Positions 8,892-17,863 of a stretch of DNA of 64,000 bases are shown here, in pieces (positions within the stretch are counted from its first letter, which is position 1; each line of letters starts with the position of its first letter). Origin of the DNA: Paenarthrobacter sp. DKR-5. Lineage in GTDB: Bacteria > Actinomycetota > Actinomycetes > Actinomycetales > Micrococcaceae. The notes under the pieces were generated by a model, which did not search any database, was not told the origin of the DNA, and saw only the letters and a list, made by a program, of their open reading frames with translations. Location: contig NZ_JAHBOI010000005.1 of NCBI RefSeq assembly GCF_018531425.1, forward strand, positions 363,971-427,970. Direction: 5' to 3'. The position numbers were made by a program, and so were the translations under genes.

Positions 8892-11036
8892 TCACGCGAG
8901 CTGCTGCCAGAGGAACTCGTGGCTGTAGCAGTGCAGCCGGGCAGCCTGCTTGTTGTCCGCCGCGCCCGTGTGGCCGCCCTCCAACGACTCGTAGAACCAG
9001 GCGTTCGCGTGGCCGAGGCGCTGCAGCCGGGCGGCCATCTTCCGGGCCTGCACCGGACCAACCCGGTCGTCGCTCGTTGCCGTCCAAATGAACGACGGCG
9101 GGTACTCGGCACCGGCGCGGACGTTGTGGTACGGCGAGAAGGTCCGGATGAACTCCCACTGCGCCGGATCGTCCGGGTCCCCGTACTCGGCGATCCAGGA
9201 GTGGCCTGCGGAAAGACGGGTGTAGCGGCGCATATCCAGCAACGGCACGCCGCAGGAGACGGCACCGAAGAGCTCCGGGTACAGGGTGAGCATGTTCCCG
9301 ACCAGCAGGCCGCCGTTGCTCCGCCCCTCGCAACCCAGATGCCCGCGCGAGGTGACCCCGCGCCGGGTCAGGTCCTGCGCGACGGCGGCGAAGTCCTCAT
9401 AGGCGCGGTGGCGGTTTTCCCGCAGCGCCGCCCGGTGCCAGGACGGACCGTATTCGCCTCCGCCGCGGATGTTGGCCACCACGTAGACGCCCCCGCGGCC
9501 GTCGGGCGTCCGCCGTTCCAGCCAGCTCCGGCCGACCGCTCCGCTGTAGGCCGGGGTCCGGGAGATCTCGAAGCCGCCGTACCCGGACAGCAGGGTCGGG
9601 TTGCCGCCGTCGAGCACCAGGTCCGCGGAGGCAACCTGGAAGTACGGCACCCGGGTCCCGTCCCGGGAAACCGCAAAGTGCTGCTCCACGCGGTAGCCAC
9701 CGTCATTGAAGTACGACGGCGACCGTTTCACCGGTTCCGCAGCGGCGCCCCCGGCTGCTGCGGCGGTGCCGCGGAGCAGCGACGTCGGTGTCGTGAAGCC
9801 CGTCGCCACCAGCCAGTAGTCATTGCCGCAGCTCTCGTCCTCGTCGTCGACGGCGGACACACTGACCGATTCCAGCGCCGGCATCCCGGTCACGACGGAC
9901 CTGGCCCAAGACCCCTCGCGCGGGGTGAGCACCTCAATGCGGGAGCTGACGTCCTGGAGCAGGTTCAGCAGCAGGTGGTCCTTCGTCCAGCTCCACGCCT
10001 CCAGGGCGGTGTGCTCATCGGGGGTGAAGAGCGTGGTCAGGGCGCGCTCGCCGGCCAAGAACCGTTCGAGTTCCACGACCAGCAGGGAACCCGCCGGATG
10101 CAGCGTTCCCCCGCATTCCCAGTCCTGCCGCGGCCGCAACACCAGCCACTGCCGGTGCAGGTCAACGTTCACGTCCGTGGGAACCTCGATCAGGTCCCAG
10201 CCCCCGTCGCGGCGCAGGTGGACGCGGCGGTTGTAGAAATCGATCATGTCCACGGCGACGGTCCGCTCGAACCCGGGTGTGGAATCGTGCACGGCGAAGG
10301 CCATCACATGCTCGGCGGGAACCTCGAAGAACGGCTCGGCGTCCGCTGTCGTGCCGCCTCGGCGGAGGACGCGCACGGTGCGCGGGTAGGACGAGGCGGT
10401 CATCGATCCGGGGCCGAAGTCGGTCGCGACGAGCAGCGTGTCCTCGTCGAGCCAGGAGACGTTGGTCTTGGCGGCCGGAAGCCTGAAGCCGCCGTCGACG
10501 AAGCTGCGGGTATCAAGGTCGAACTCGCGCACCTCCTTCGCGTCGCCGCCGTCCGGGGACAGGCTCAGCAGCGCGCGCCGGTACTCCCGGCCGCCGTCGG
10601 CGGGCCGCAGCAGCTGCGCCCCCGCGAACACCCAGTCCCGGCCCTCGGACCGCCCCAGCTCGTCCAGGTCAAGCAGCACATCCCACTCGGGAGTCTCCTG
10701 CCGGTAGCTGTCCCAGCCGGTGCGCCGCCACAGCCCGCGCGGGTTGGCCTCGTCGCGCCAGAAGTTGTAGTACCAGTCACCGCGCTTGGTCGCCATCGGA
10801 ATGCGGTCCGAGGAATCGAGCACCTCAAGCACGGAAGCCTCCATTCGCCGGTACTTGGCGGACACCAGCAGCGCTTCCGTGCGCGAGTTCTGTTCCCGCA
10901 CCCACGCGAGCTGCTCGGCGCCGTGGATGTCTTCCAGCCAGAGGAACTCGTCCTCCTCGCCGGCCTGCGGGGTGGGGCTGGCCTGCGGGGTGAGGCCGTC
11001 CTGCGGGACGGAAGCATTCGGTTCAGGAAGGGTCAT
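8892..11036 (-). CDS. S9A prolyl oligopeptidase family serine peptidase
   Basis: The protein (714 residues) has an N-terminal seven-bladed propeller-type region and a C-terminal alpha/beta hydrolase domain. The catalytic triad is visible: Ser573 in GRSNGG, Asp657 in TSDDRVGP, and His689 in EGGHTG. The oxyanion and loop signatures YGGFE and NIRGGGEYG precede the serine, as in prolyl oligopeptidase and oligopeptidase B. There is no signal peptide, so it probably cleaves short, often proline-containing peptides in the cytoplasm. Start ATG 11036 is used; the first 30 residues are low-complexity and Pro/Gln-rich. It is divergent from the FAD/NAD(P)-binding protein gene with 88 bp between. Confidence 0.93.
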   Translation of the reverse strand: MTLPEPNASVPQDGLTPQASPTPQAGEEDEFLWLEDIHGAEQLAWVREQNSRTEALLVSAKYRRMEASVLEVLDSSDRIPMATKRGDWYYNFWRDEANPRGLWRRTGWDSYRQETPEWDVLLDLDELGRSEGRDWVFAGAQLLRPADGGREYRRALLSLSPDGGDAKEVREFDLDTRSFVDGGFRLPAAKTNVSWLDEDTLLVATDFGPGSMTASSYPRTVRVLRRGGTTADAEPFFEVPAEHVMAFAVHDSTPGFERTVAVDMIDFYNRRVHLRRDGGWDLIEVPTDVNVDLHRQWLVLRPRQDWECGGTLHPAGSLLVVELERFLAGERALTTLFTPDEHTALEAWSWTKDHLLLNLLQDVSSRIEVLTPREGSWARSVVTGMPALESVSVSAVDDEDESCGNDYWLVATGFTTPTSLLRGTAAAAGGAAAEPVKRSPSYFNDGGYRVEQHFAVSRDGTRVPYFQVASADLVLDGGNPTLLSGYGGFEISRTPAYSGAVGRSWLERRTPDGRGGVYVVANIRGGGEYGPSWHRAALRENRHRAYEDFAAVAQDLTRRGVTSRGHLGCEGRSNGGLLVGNMLTLYPELFGAVSCGVPLLDMRRYTRLSAGHSWIAEYGDPDDPAQWEFIRTFSPYHNVRAGAEYPPSFIWTATSDDRVGPVQARKMAARLQRLGHANAWFYESLEGGHTGAADNKQAARLHCYSHEFLWQQLA

Positions 11037-11124
11037 CCGACCATCCTAGGCACCCGGATGTGGCGCCCGCCGGATGCGGCCTCCGGGCACCTGCCGGCAG
11101 CGGCGCAGCCGATAAGCTCGGAGC

Positions 11125-13065
11125 ATGGCAACGGACGGAACGACGACGGTGGCCCTGGTGGGCGCCGGCCCTCGAGGCACGTCCGTGCTCGAACGTCTGA
11201 TCTCGCACTGGGCAGCGGCGCGCACAGCGGACGGCGCTCGGCTGCGGATCCACGTCATCGACCCCTTCCCGCCGGGGCCCGGCCACGTCTGGCGCCAGGG
11301 CCAGTCGCGGCTGTTCCTGATGAACACGCAGTCGTTCTTCCCCACGGTGGTTCCCGGCCACGGGATGCGGCCGCGGCCGGTTGCGGGGCACAGCTTCGAC
11401 GAATGGCGGACCCTGATGCGAGCGGACGGCGCGGATCACGGGCTGCGGGCGGATGGCGACCTGGACGAGCTGTGGAAGCTCGAGTCCACGGACTTCCCCA
11501 GCCGGACACTGTATGGCAGCTACCTGCGCTGGACCTTCGAGCAGCTTAGGGCAGCGGCGCCGGAGACCGTGTCGGTGGAGATCCACCGCACGTCCGCGCT
11601 CGCCGTCCGCCGCGCCGGGACAAGCTTCACCGTCGAGCTCGACGGCGGGGGCAGCGTGGCTGCCGACGCCGTGGTGCTCTCGCTCGGGCATCTTCCGTCC
11701 CGGCTTCGGCCGGACCAGCGCCGGCTCGCAGAGGGCGCCCGCGCCGCCGGGCTGCGCTACTGGCCGCCCGCCGTCCCCGCCGACGTCGACTGGGCGGAAG
11801 TGCCCGGGACCGAGCCCGTCCTCGTCCGGGGGATGGGGCTGAATTTCTTCGACGTCATGGGCCAGCTCACCGAAGGCCGCGGGGGCAGGTTCGTTGGCAC
11901 GGGCGCCGGCCCCGGAGCTGCGTTGCGGTACGAGCCGTCCGGCCGCGAACCGAAGATCATCGCGGCGAGCCGCCGGGGTGCGCCGTACAGTGCCAAGGCG
12001 CGGCTGCAGAGCTACTACCCGCGCTCGCTCCGGCTGCGCCATTGCACCGAGCAGGCCGTGCGGCGCTTCGCCGCCGCGAACATCACGCCCGGATTCAACC
12101 ATGACCTGTGGCCGCTGCTGCACAAGGATGCCCTGTGGGCGTACTACAGCACCCTCGCCAAGGCAGCGCCGGATGCCTTCACCTCCGACCCGGACGGGTT
12201 CCTGGGCCGGCTGGACGAACTGCTCGGTCCCGCCGGAGCGGCCCCCGCCCACGGCTGGGAGCAGGCCGTCTCCGAACTGGTCCACAGCGGGATTGCTCCC
12301 GGCGAGCGCCTCGACCTGGAAGCGCTGGCGGCGCCCTTCCGCGGCCAGTCCTTCCCGTCGCACGCGGCTTTCGACGACGCCGTGCTGTCCTACCTGGAGC
12401 AGGACGCCCGACGCTCCGCGGAGGGGGAGGCCGACCCGGTAAAGATGGCGGTCGGTGCCCTGAATGCGGGGCGCGCCGTGATCAAGGACATCGTCGCAGA
12501 CGGCGGCATCACCGACGAGTCTTGGGCGGGGGAGCTCCGCGGCTGGTTCGAACCCTTCGTCGAGGGCCTGGCCAGCGGGCCGCCGGCGCTGCGCGCCGAG
12601 CAGCTGGCGGCGCTGGTCCGTGCCGGCATCGTCAGTTTCGTCGGGCCGGACCCGGTCTTCAGCATGGATCCGGAGACCGGCTGTTTCAGCGCGGAATCGG
12701 CGTGGGTGGACGCTCCCGCCTTCACGGCCCGCAGCATGATCGAGGCGCTGGCACCCGCGAACCGCGTGGCGGTCAACGAATCCCCGTTGCTGGAACAGCT
12801 CCTGCAGGACGGGCTGGTGCGTCCCCGGCTGATGATGCTCGCCGAAGGAACCCCGGTGCAGACGCCGGGACTGGACGTCACCCGGCCCCCGTACCGGCCG
12901 CTGGATGCGCACGGCCATCCCGTCGACGGGCTCTATGTCCTGGGGCTGCAGCTTTCCTCCGCGCAGTGGGGCACCGCGATCGCAGCGGAAGCGAACCCGC
13001 GTTTCCGCAGCGGGGACAGGACGCTCCGGGATGCCGACGCCGTCGCCCGCGACATCCTGTCCTGA
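11125..13065 (+). CDS. FAD/NAD(P)-binding domain protein (FAD-NAD(P)-binding family), function unknown
   Basis: The N-terminus VALVGAGPRGTSVLERL is a Rossmann dinucleotide fold. It is followed by IDPFPPGPGHVWRQGQ and a conserved LFLMNTQ segment, typical of the family of large (about 600-650 residues) actinobacterial FAD/NAD(P)-binding proteins of unassigned reaction. A second glycine-rich segment (VLVRGMGLNFFD) near residue 233 and a C-terminal FAD-type ending (DGLYVLGLQLSSAQWGTAIAAE) support a full two-domain flavoprotein of 646 residues. Relatives include siderophore-type N-monooxygenase-like proteins, but no substrate motif was recognised. No operon partner: the next gene converges. Confidence 0.75.
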   Translation: MATDGTTTVALVGAGPRGTSVLERLISHWAAARTADGARLRIHVIDPFPPGPGHVWRQGQSRLFLMNTQSFFPTVVPGHGMRPRPVAGHSFDEWRTLMRADGADHGLRADGDLDELWKLESTDFPSRTLYGSYLRWTFEQLRAAAPETVSVEIHRTSALAVRRAGTSFTVELDGGGSVAADAVVLSLGHLPSRLRPDQRRLAEGARAAGLRYWPPAVPADVDWAEVPGTEPVLVRGMGLNFFDVMGQLTEGRGGRFVGTGAGPGAALRYEPSGREPKIIAASRRGAPYSAKARLQSYYPRSLRLRHCTEQAVRRFAAANITPGFNHDLWPLLHKDALWAYYSTLAKAAPDAFTSDPDGFLGRLDELLGPAGAAPAHGWEQAVSELVHSGIAPGERLDLEALAAPFRGQSFPSHAAFDDAVLSYLEQDARRSAEGEADPVKMAVGALNAGRAVIKDIVADGGITDESWAGELRGWFEPFVEGLASGPPALRAEQLAALVRAGIVSFVGPDPVFSMDPETGCFSAESAWVDAPAFTARSMIEALAPANRVAVNESPLLEQLLQDGLVRPRLMMLAEGTPVQTPGLDVTRPPYRPLDAHGHPVDGLYVLGLQLSSAQWGTAIAAEANPRFRSGDRTLRDADAVARDILS

Positions 13066-13137
13066 ACCCCCGGGGCTCCTGGACCCTGGCGCTCCTGGGC
13101 GCCGGACTCGTCGAGCTGACCCTGTTTGGGTTTCACA

Positions 13138-13893
13138 TCAGGTGAGTGTGGTGGGGCCGTTGTGCTCCGGCGCCTCGTCTCCAAGGGCCTCGGTGGGGAT
13201 CAGCCCCACGTAATCCTCCACGGCGTAGAGGTGGTTGGCCATGCGCGTGCGGGCCCGGTCGACATCGTGTCGTTCCAGAGCTTCCAGGATCCCTAAGTGC
13301 TCCCGGTGGGTGGCAAGAAGGCCATCGCTGTCATGCAGCGAGCGCCAAAGCCGGTCGCGAAGGGTCCGCGTGGATACGGTGTCGATCAAGGCTGCCAACA
13401 CGTGATTTCCCGAGGCACTGGCTATGAGGTGATGGAAGTCCATGTCGGATTGAAGTGCTGCATTGTGGTCGGTCGGCTGCCCATGGATTGCTTTCCCGGC
13501 GCGGTCGAGGATGGCGGCGGCCGCTTTGAGTTGATCCTCCGTGATGCAGGACGCCGCAGCGGCTGCGGCCTCGGTTTCCAGAGCCCGACGTACCGTATGA
13601 ACCTGGCTGGCCCTTTCGCCGTCCTGCAGGCCCACCCAGAATTCCATAGCCGAGAGGAGCGCGGCCGGCTCGAGCTTCGTGACGAAGGTGCCGGCTCCCT
13701 GGCGGGTCTCCAGGATCCCCACCGTGGATAAGGCCCGGATGCCTTCGCGAAGCGACCCGCGTGAGACGCCCAGCTCCGCCGCCAGATCCCTCTCCACCGG
13801 CAGCCGGTCCCCGGGAGACAGCCTTCGGGTTGAGAGCATCTTCTTGACGCCGGAGATGACGACGTCTGTCTGGGACATGGTCGGCTCAGGCAT
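13138..13893 (-). CDS. GntR-family (FCD/FadR subfamily) transcriptional regulator of the L-fucose operon
   Basis: The protein (251 residues) has an N-terminal winged helix (LSPGDRLPVERDLAAELGVSRGSLREGIRALSTVGILETRQGAGTFV) and an all-helical FCD effector domain. The FCD metal/ligand residues appear in DMDFHHLIASASGNHVL and THREHLGILEAL. Members bind sugar acids or similar metabolites and usually repress the divergent operon. Here that is the fuconate dehydratase operon, about 180 bp away, so fuconate or a derivative is a likely inducer (inference). ATG 13893 follows AAAGGA at 9 bases; a second in-frame ATG lies 5 codons in. Confidence 0.92.
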   Translation of the reverse strand: MPEPTMSQTDVVISGVKKMLSTRRLSPGDRLPVERDLAAELGVSRGSLREGIRALSTVGILETRQGAGTFVTKLEPAALLSAMEFWVGLQDGERASQVHTVRRALETEAAAAAASCITEDQLKAAAAILDRAGKAIHGQPTDHNAALQSDMDFHHLIASASGNHVLAALIDTVSTRTLRDRLWRSLHDSDGLLATHREHLGILEALERHDVDRARTRMANHLYAVEDYVGLIPTEALGDEAPEHNGPTTLT

Positions 13894-14027
13894 CGTAGGG
13901 GTCCTTTTCTCGATCGCGCGGCGGCAAGTCTTTGGTCAGTCTACCGTTTTCATCAGATGTATCTCTTGGCTCTCTGGGGTATCTGGGCTAGCCTAAGCCG
14001 CAGGTCGGCAAAGTCATCCGATCTTTT

Positions 14028-14039
14028 ATTGTTGGCAAT
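14028..14039. promoter_or_regulatory. Possible operator for the divergent GntR regulator
   Basis: The dyad ATTG-TTGG-CAAT lies 35 bp before the dehydratase start, in the 180-bp divergent control region. Short dyads of this kind are typical of FCD-type GntR operators. No second copy was found, so the call is tentative. Confidence 0.35.
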
Positions 14040-14073
14040 GCCCCGGACCAAGACTCCCGCTGGAGGTAGTCCC

Positions 14074-15459
14074 TTGACACAGATCATCGGATACGACGTG
14101 TACGACGTGCGTTTCCCAACTTCGCTCTCAGCCGACGGCTCCGACGCGATGAACAAGGACGGGGACTATTCCGCGGCCTATGTCGTGCTGAAAACTGACG
14201 ACCCGTCCCTATACGGCTGCGGTTTTACATTCACGATCGGTCGAGGGAACGACCTTTGTGCCGCAGGGATCGAGGTGAGGAGCCGGCCGTTGCTGGGGCG
14301 CGACGTGGGTGAGATTTGCGAGGCCCTAGGGACCACCTACCGCGGGCTGAAGTCCGATTCGCAGTTGCGTTGGCTTGGGCCGGACAAAGGTGTTGAGCAT
14401 CTCGCCCTGGGCGCGGTCATGAACGCTGTGTGGGATCTCGCTGCCCGCCGGGCCGGGAAGCCTCTTTGGCAGTTGCTGGCGGACATGACTCCGGAACAGG
14501 TTGTTGAGGCGGCCGACCTGAGCTATCTCTCCGACGTCCTGACAAAGGAAGAAGCCGTCGGCATTCTGAGGGCTCTGGTCCCGTCCCGTGACGCGCGGCT
14601 GGCGGAACTGCAGCAGCGGGGCTATCCCTGCTACACCACCTCTGCCGGATGGCTCGGCTATTCCGACGAGAAACTCCGCCGGCTTTGCCAGGAAGCCGTG
14701 GACGAGGGGTACCGGCACATCAAGCTCAAAGTGGGTGCCTCGCTGGAGGACGACATCCGCCGGCTGGGCATCGCGCGCGAGGTGATCGGCCCGGAGGGCA
14801 ACCTGATGATCGATGCGAATCAGGTCTGGGACGTTCCGGAGGCGATCGAGTGGGTCAAGCAACTGTCGGAGTTCCGTCCGCTGTGGATTGAGGAACCCAC
14901 CAGTCCGGACGACATCCTCGGCCACGCCGAGATCCGCAAGGCGGTTCAACCCGTGGGCGTTGCAACCGGGGAGCACGGTATGAACCGAGTGCTCTTCAAA
15001 CAACTCTTCCAGGCGGGCGCCATCGACTTCTGCCAGCTGGATGCATGCCGCTTGGGGAGCGTGAACGAGGTCCTTGCCGTCCAGTTGATGGCAGCGAAAT
15101 TCGGGGTGCCGGTCTGCCCGCACGCCGGAGGCGTGGGCCTGTGCGAACTCGTGCAGCATTTGTCGATCTTCGATTACCTGGCGGTTTCCGGCGACCTCAC
15201 CGGGCGGGTGACTGAGTTCGTGGACCATCTTCACGAGCACTTCGTCCAGCCGTGCATCGTCAACGAGGGGGCCTATGTGCTTCCCGATGCGCCGGGATAT
15301 TCGGCGGAGATCCGCGAAGGCACACTGCAGAAGTATGCGTTTCCCCTCGGCGACTACTGGAAAGCCTCGGCCGTTGGCCGTGCCGAGCAGGCTCGGAGGG
15401 CGACCCAGACTTCCCTGGGAACAGCGTTCGCCACCGGACGGATTGAAGACCAGGCATGA
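14074..15459 (+). CDS. L-fuconate dehydratase (enolase superfamily)
   Basis: The enzyme dehydrates L-fuconate to 2-keto-3-deoxy-L-fuconate. The sequence shows the capping-domain start (IIGYDVYDVRFPTS), the catalytic lysine segment HIKLKVG (Lys217, Lys219), and the metal ligands in MIDANQ, WIEEPTSPDD and GEHGMNR. The PHAGGVGL histidine follows. This set is characteristic of fuconate dehydratases rather than general mandelate racemases. The start is placed at TTG 14074 because GGAGGTAG lies 6 bases upstream and the family N-terminus begins there, giving 461 residues. An open extension of 39 codons upstream has no ribosome site and would run into the operator region. The last codons overlap the mutarotase start by 4 bases. 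Confidence 0.9.
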   Translation: MTQIIGYDVYDVRFPTSLSADGSDAMNKDGDYSAAYVVLKTDDPSLYGCGFTFTIGRGNDLCAAGIEVRSRPLLGRDVGEICEALGTTYRGLKSDSQLRWLGPDKGVEHLALGAVMNAVWDLAARRAGKPLWQLLADMTPEQVVEAADLSYLSDVLTKEEAVGILRALVPSRDARLAELQQRGYPCYTTSAGWLGYSDEKLRRLCQEAVDEGYRHIKLKVGASLEDDIRRLGIAREVIGPEGNLMIDANQVWDVPEAIEWVKQLSEFRPLWIEEPTSPDDILGHAEIRKAVQPVGVATGEHGMNRVLFKQLFQAGAIDFCQLDACRLGSVNEVLAVQLMAAKFGVPVCPHAGGVGLCELVQHLSIFDYLAVSGDLTGRVTEFVDHLHEHFVQPCIVNEGAYVLPDAPGYSAEIREGTLQKYAFPLGDYWKASAVGRAEQARRATQTSLGTAFATGRIEDQA

Positions 15460-15908
15460 TCAATTACGGCCTGACTCATCCCGGCCTGATTCGCGCTCTC
15501 GCCGAGTCCGGGCATGGGTCGCAGATCCTCATCGCCGACGGCAACTACCCGCACAACACCGGGGCCCCGGCTTCGGCCGCGCGCATCGCGCTCAATCTGA
15601 GGCCTGGACTGCTCACCGTGGACCACATCCTCGAAGTACTGATCGACGCCGTACCGATCGAGGCGGCAGCGGTCATGGCTCCGCCTGACGGTCGATGGAC
15701 CGAGGCGGTCCGCGGGTACCAACGGGCGCTCGGAGCGGAAGTGCCGTTCACGTCCCACGAGCGCTTCGATTTCTACAACGCCGCCCGCAGCCCGGACGTC
15801 GCCGTCGTTATCGCGAGCGGAGACACTCGTCCTTATGCGAACCTTCTGCTCACCATCGGCGTGGTGGCCGATGGCACGGACCGGCGGGGCGCCGATGAAG
15901 GTTCTTGA
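15456..15908 (+). CDS. fucU: RbsD/FucU family L-fucose mutarotase
   Basis: This 150-residue protein matches the RbsD/FucU fold and length (about 140-150). It begins INYGLTHPGLIRALAESGHGSQILIADGNYP, with the His and Asp positions used in pyranose anomer conversion, and ends with FYNAARSPDVAVVIASGDTRPYANLLL, which carries the family Asp/Tyr. It interconverts alpha and beta anomers so that beta-L-fucose is available to the dehydrogenase. It is translationally coupled to the dehydratase (ATGA overlap) and overlaps the lactonase start by 14 bases. The operon context favours fucose over ribose. Confidence 0.88.
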   Translation: MINYGLTHPGLIRALAESGHGSQILIADGNYPHNTGAPASAARIALNLRPGLLTVDHILEVLIDAVPIEAAAVMAPPDGRWTEAVRGYQRALGAEVPFTSHERFDFYNAARSPDVAVVIASGDTRPYANLLLTIGVVADGTDRRGADEGS

Positions 15909-16773
15909 CGCTCATGTTCATGTCTGGGACCCGGCACGGCTCGACTATGGCTGGTTGGACAACGAACCCCGGCTGAACCGTCCGTTCCTTCCGTCGGATG
16001 TCCCGTATTCGGACGGCGACACGCGGGGGAGCGTCTTCGTGCAGGCGGCCTGCTCGGATCGGCAGTGGCTTGCTGAGGTCGATTGGGTGACGAGCCTCGG
16101 CCCGACGTGGCCGCAGCTGTCCGCCATCGTCGCCTTAGCTCCGATCGAGCGCGGCGACGCGGTGAGCGCGAACGTCGAGCAACTGCTGCAGCGGCCGCTG
16201 GTCCGGGGAGTCCGGCGGCTCTTCCAGGATCAGGATGATTCCTTCATCCTGGCGGCCGACACCGTTGCTGGTGCAGCAAGAGTTGCGAGGTCCGGATTGA
16301 CGTTCGACGCCTGTGTCCGGCACTCGCAGTTGCCGGTGCTGGCCGAATTCGCCAGCCGACTGCCCGGACTCAGCATTGTGCTGGACCATATGGGCAAGCC
16401 TCCGATAGCGGACGGGTGGGGTGCCGCCGCTTCTACTGCCTGGGCGGCGGACCTTCGGCGGCTTGCCGTCCTGCCGAATGTCAGCGTGAAGCTTTCCGGA
16501 GCGGGCGCCGAGGCTGCGCCCGACATCCCTTTGCGAGGCCAGGCGCTGCCCTTCCTCGAGGAGACCCTGCTGATCTTTGGTCCGGAACGGTGCATGGTCG
16601 GCAGCGACTGGCCGGTCTCCTTCGCCGGCCGTTCCGGATACTCCGAATGGGTGGACCTCGTGCTCAACACGGCGCTCAGGGGCGCCGGGGACGAAGACCG
16701 GAAGGCGGTAGCCTGGCGGACCGCCGCACGCTTCTATGGGCTCGACGAACATCTATCCGACGACAAGGACTAA
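15895..16773 (+). CDS. L-fuconolactonase (amidohydrolase family)
   Basis: This TIM-barrel metal hydrolase of 292 residues belongs to the amidohydrolase-2 group. The metal-binding start VLDAHVHVWDP (HxH), the barrel strand IVLDHMGKP, and the late GSDWPV aspartate are all present and typical of fuconolactone/galactarolactone hydrolases. It would open L-fucono-1,5-lactone to L-fuconate, feeding the dehydratase encoded two genes upstream. ATG 15895, inside the 3' end of fucU, is used because the family N-terminus starts exactly there. The frame is open further upstream only through overlap with fucU. Confidence 0.87.
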   Translation: MKVLDAHVHVWDPARLDYGWLDNEPRLNRPFLPSDVPYSDGDTRGSVFVQAACSDRQWLAEVDWVTSLGPTWPQLSAIVALAPIERGDAVSANVEQLLQRPLVRGVRRLFQDQDDSFILAADTVAGAARVARSGLTFDACVRHSQLPVLAEFASRLPGLSIVLDHMGKPPIADGWGAAASTAWAADLRRLAVLPNVSVKLSGAGAEAAPDIPLRGQALPFLEETLLIFGPERCMVGSDWPVSFAGRSGYSEWVDLVLNTALRGAGDEDRKAVAWRTAARFYGLDEHLSDDKD

Positions 16774-16775
16774 AC

Positions 16776-17822
16776 GTGCAGACAGCAATGCAAACCCGGA
16801 CCATCCCCGGAACGGCGCTCGCTCTCACCACGCTCGGTTTCGGAGGGGCGCCCATCGGCAATCTCTACCGCAGCGTTGAAGATGAGGATGCGTACGCCGC
16901 CCTCGATGCCTCCTGGGAGGCAGGCATACGGTACTTCGACACGGCACCCCACTATGGTCTTGGCCTGTCGGAGCGCCGCTTCGGTCAAGCATTGCGGGAC
17001 CGACCCCGCAACGAGTACGTGCTCTCGACCAAGATCGGCCGGCTGTTGCGGGCCAACCCGACGCGGGGCGGCCGTGACACTGAAGAATTTGACGTTCCGG
17101 ATGACCTGATGCGGGTGCGTGACTACTCCGCGGACGGCGTGAAGCGGTCGATCGAGGAAAGCCTCGAGAGGCTCGGCACCGACCGCATCGACATCGTCTA
17201 CATCCATGACCCTGATGACTACTGGACGGAAGCGATCAACGGCGCCGTGCCCGCGCTCGCGGAGCTCAGGTCCCAGGGAGTGATCGGCGCGTACGGGGTT
17301 GGAATGAACCAGTCCGAGATGCTGCACCGCTTCGTCACCGAAGCCGACGTCAACGTCATCATGCTGGCAGGGCGCTACACCCTGCTGGAACAGGGGGCGT
17401 TGCGTGACCTTATCCCGGCCTGCGCTCAAAGGAACGTAGGCATCGTCAATGTGGGGGTCTTCAACTCCGGGCTGCTCTCAAAGAACCGGCCGGCCAGCGA
17501 CGCTACCTACAATTACGCTCCTGCGCCGGAGCGGGTGCTCGCGCGTACCAATCTCCTGGCCGACATCTGCGAAAGGCACGGCACAACCCTTCCCGCAGCG
17601 GCGCTCGCCTTCTCCTTCCGGCAGCCGTCGGTGCTCAGCGTCGTCGTGGGCATGCGGAACGCAGCCCAGGTGGAACAGAATCTCGCCTTGGTGCAGCAAG
17701 GCGTTCCCGACTCCCTCTGGGCGGAGCTCCACCAGCGCGGACTCATTGCCGAATCGGAGGCGGAGCTGGAGGGCCTAACACCAATGGAAACGACAGGAAC
17801 GAAGGCAGGGGCGGATCAGTGA
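16776..17822 (+). CDS. Aldo/keto reductase, probable L-fucose 1-dehydrogenase
   Basis: This AKR protein (348 residues) should oxidise L-fucose to the lactone with NAD(P)+, the first committed step of the non-phosphorylative pathway. Signatures are LGFGGAPIGNLY, GIRYFDTAPHYGLGLSERRFG with catalytic Asp and Tyr, LSTKIGRLL with the Lys, and DIVYIHDPDDYW with the His position. These match the D-threo-aldose/L-fucose dehydrogenase branch. GTG 16776 is chosen over ATG 16788 because AAGGA lies 6 bases before the GTG. It begins 2 bases after the lactonase stop, and its TGA overlaps the GTG of a truncated downstream gene. Confidence 0.85.
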   Translation: MQTAMQTRTIPGTALALTTLGFGGAPIGNLYRSVEDEDAYAALDASWEAGIRYFDTAPHYGLGLSERRFGQALRDRPRNEYVLSTKIGRLLRANPTRGGRDTEEFDVPDDLMRVRDYSADGVKRSIEESLERLGTDRIDIVYIHDPDDYWTEAINGAVPALAELRSQGVIGAYGVGMNQSEMLHRFVTEADVNVIMLAGRYTLLEQGALRDLIPACAQRNVGIVNVGVFNSGLLSKNRPASDATYNYAPAPERVLARTNLLADICERHGTTLPAAALAFSFRQPSVLSVVVGMRNAAQVEQNLALVQQGVPDSLWAELHQRGLIAESEAELEGLTPMETTGTKAGADQ

Positions 17823-17863
17823 AATTCATGCGGATCGGCGACGCCGGCCACGAGCGGCCATAA
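17819..17863 (+). pseudogene. 5' relic of an FAH-family hydrolase gene (2,4-diketo-3-deoxy-L-fuconate hydrolase type)
   Basis: A GTG overlapping the stop of the preceding aldo/keto reductase (GTGA, the operon's own coupling style) opens a 14-codon frame, VKFMRIGDAGHERP, that ends at TAA. This short peptide matches the start of fumarylacetoacetate-hydrolase-family sugar-acid hydrolases (MK-F/L-x-R-x-G-x-x-G-x-E-x-P). A full gene would need about 285 codons. The remainder is missing and a different gene's 3' end follows at once. Confidence 0.65.

Noticed and set aside
8549..9265. 238-codon minus-strand frame spanning the tRNA-Ser gene
   Set aside because: It crosses a certain tRNA and its terminator and overlaps the oligopeptidase gene out of frame.
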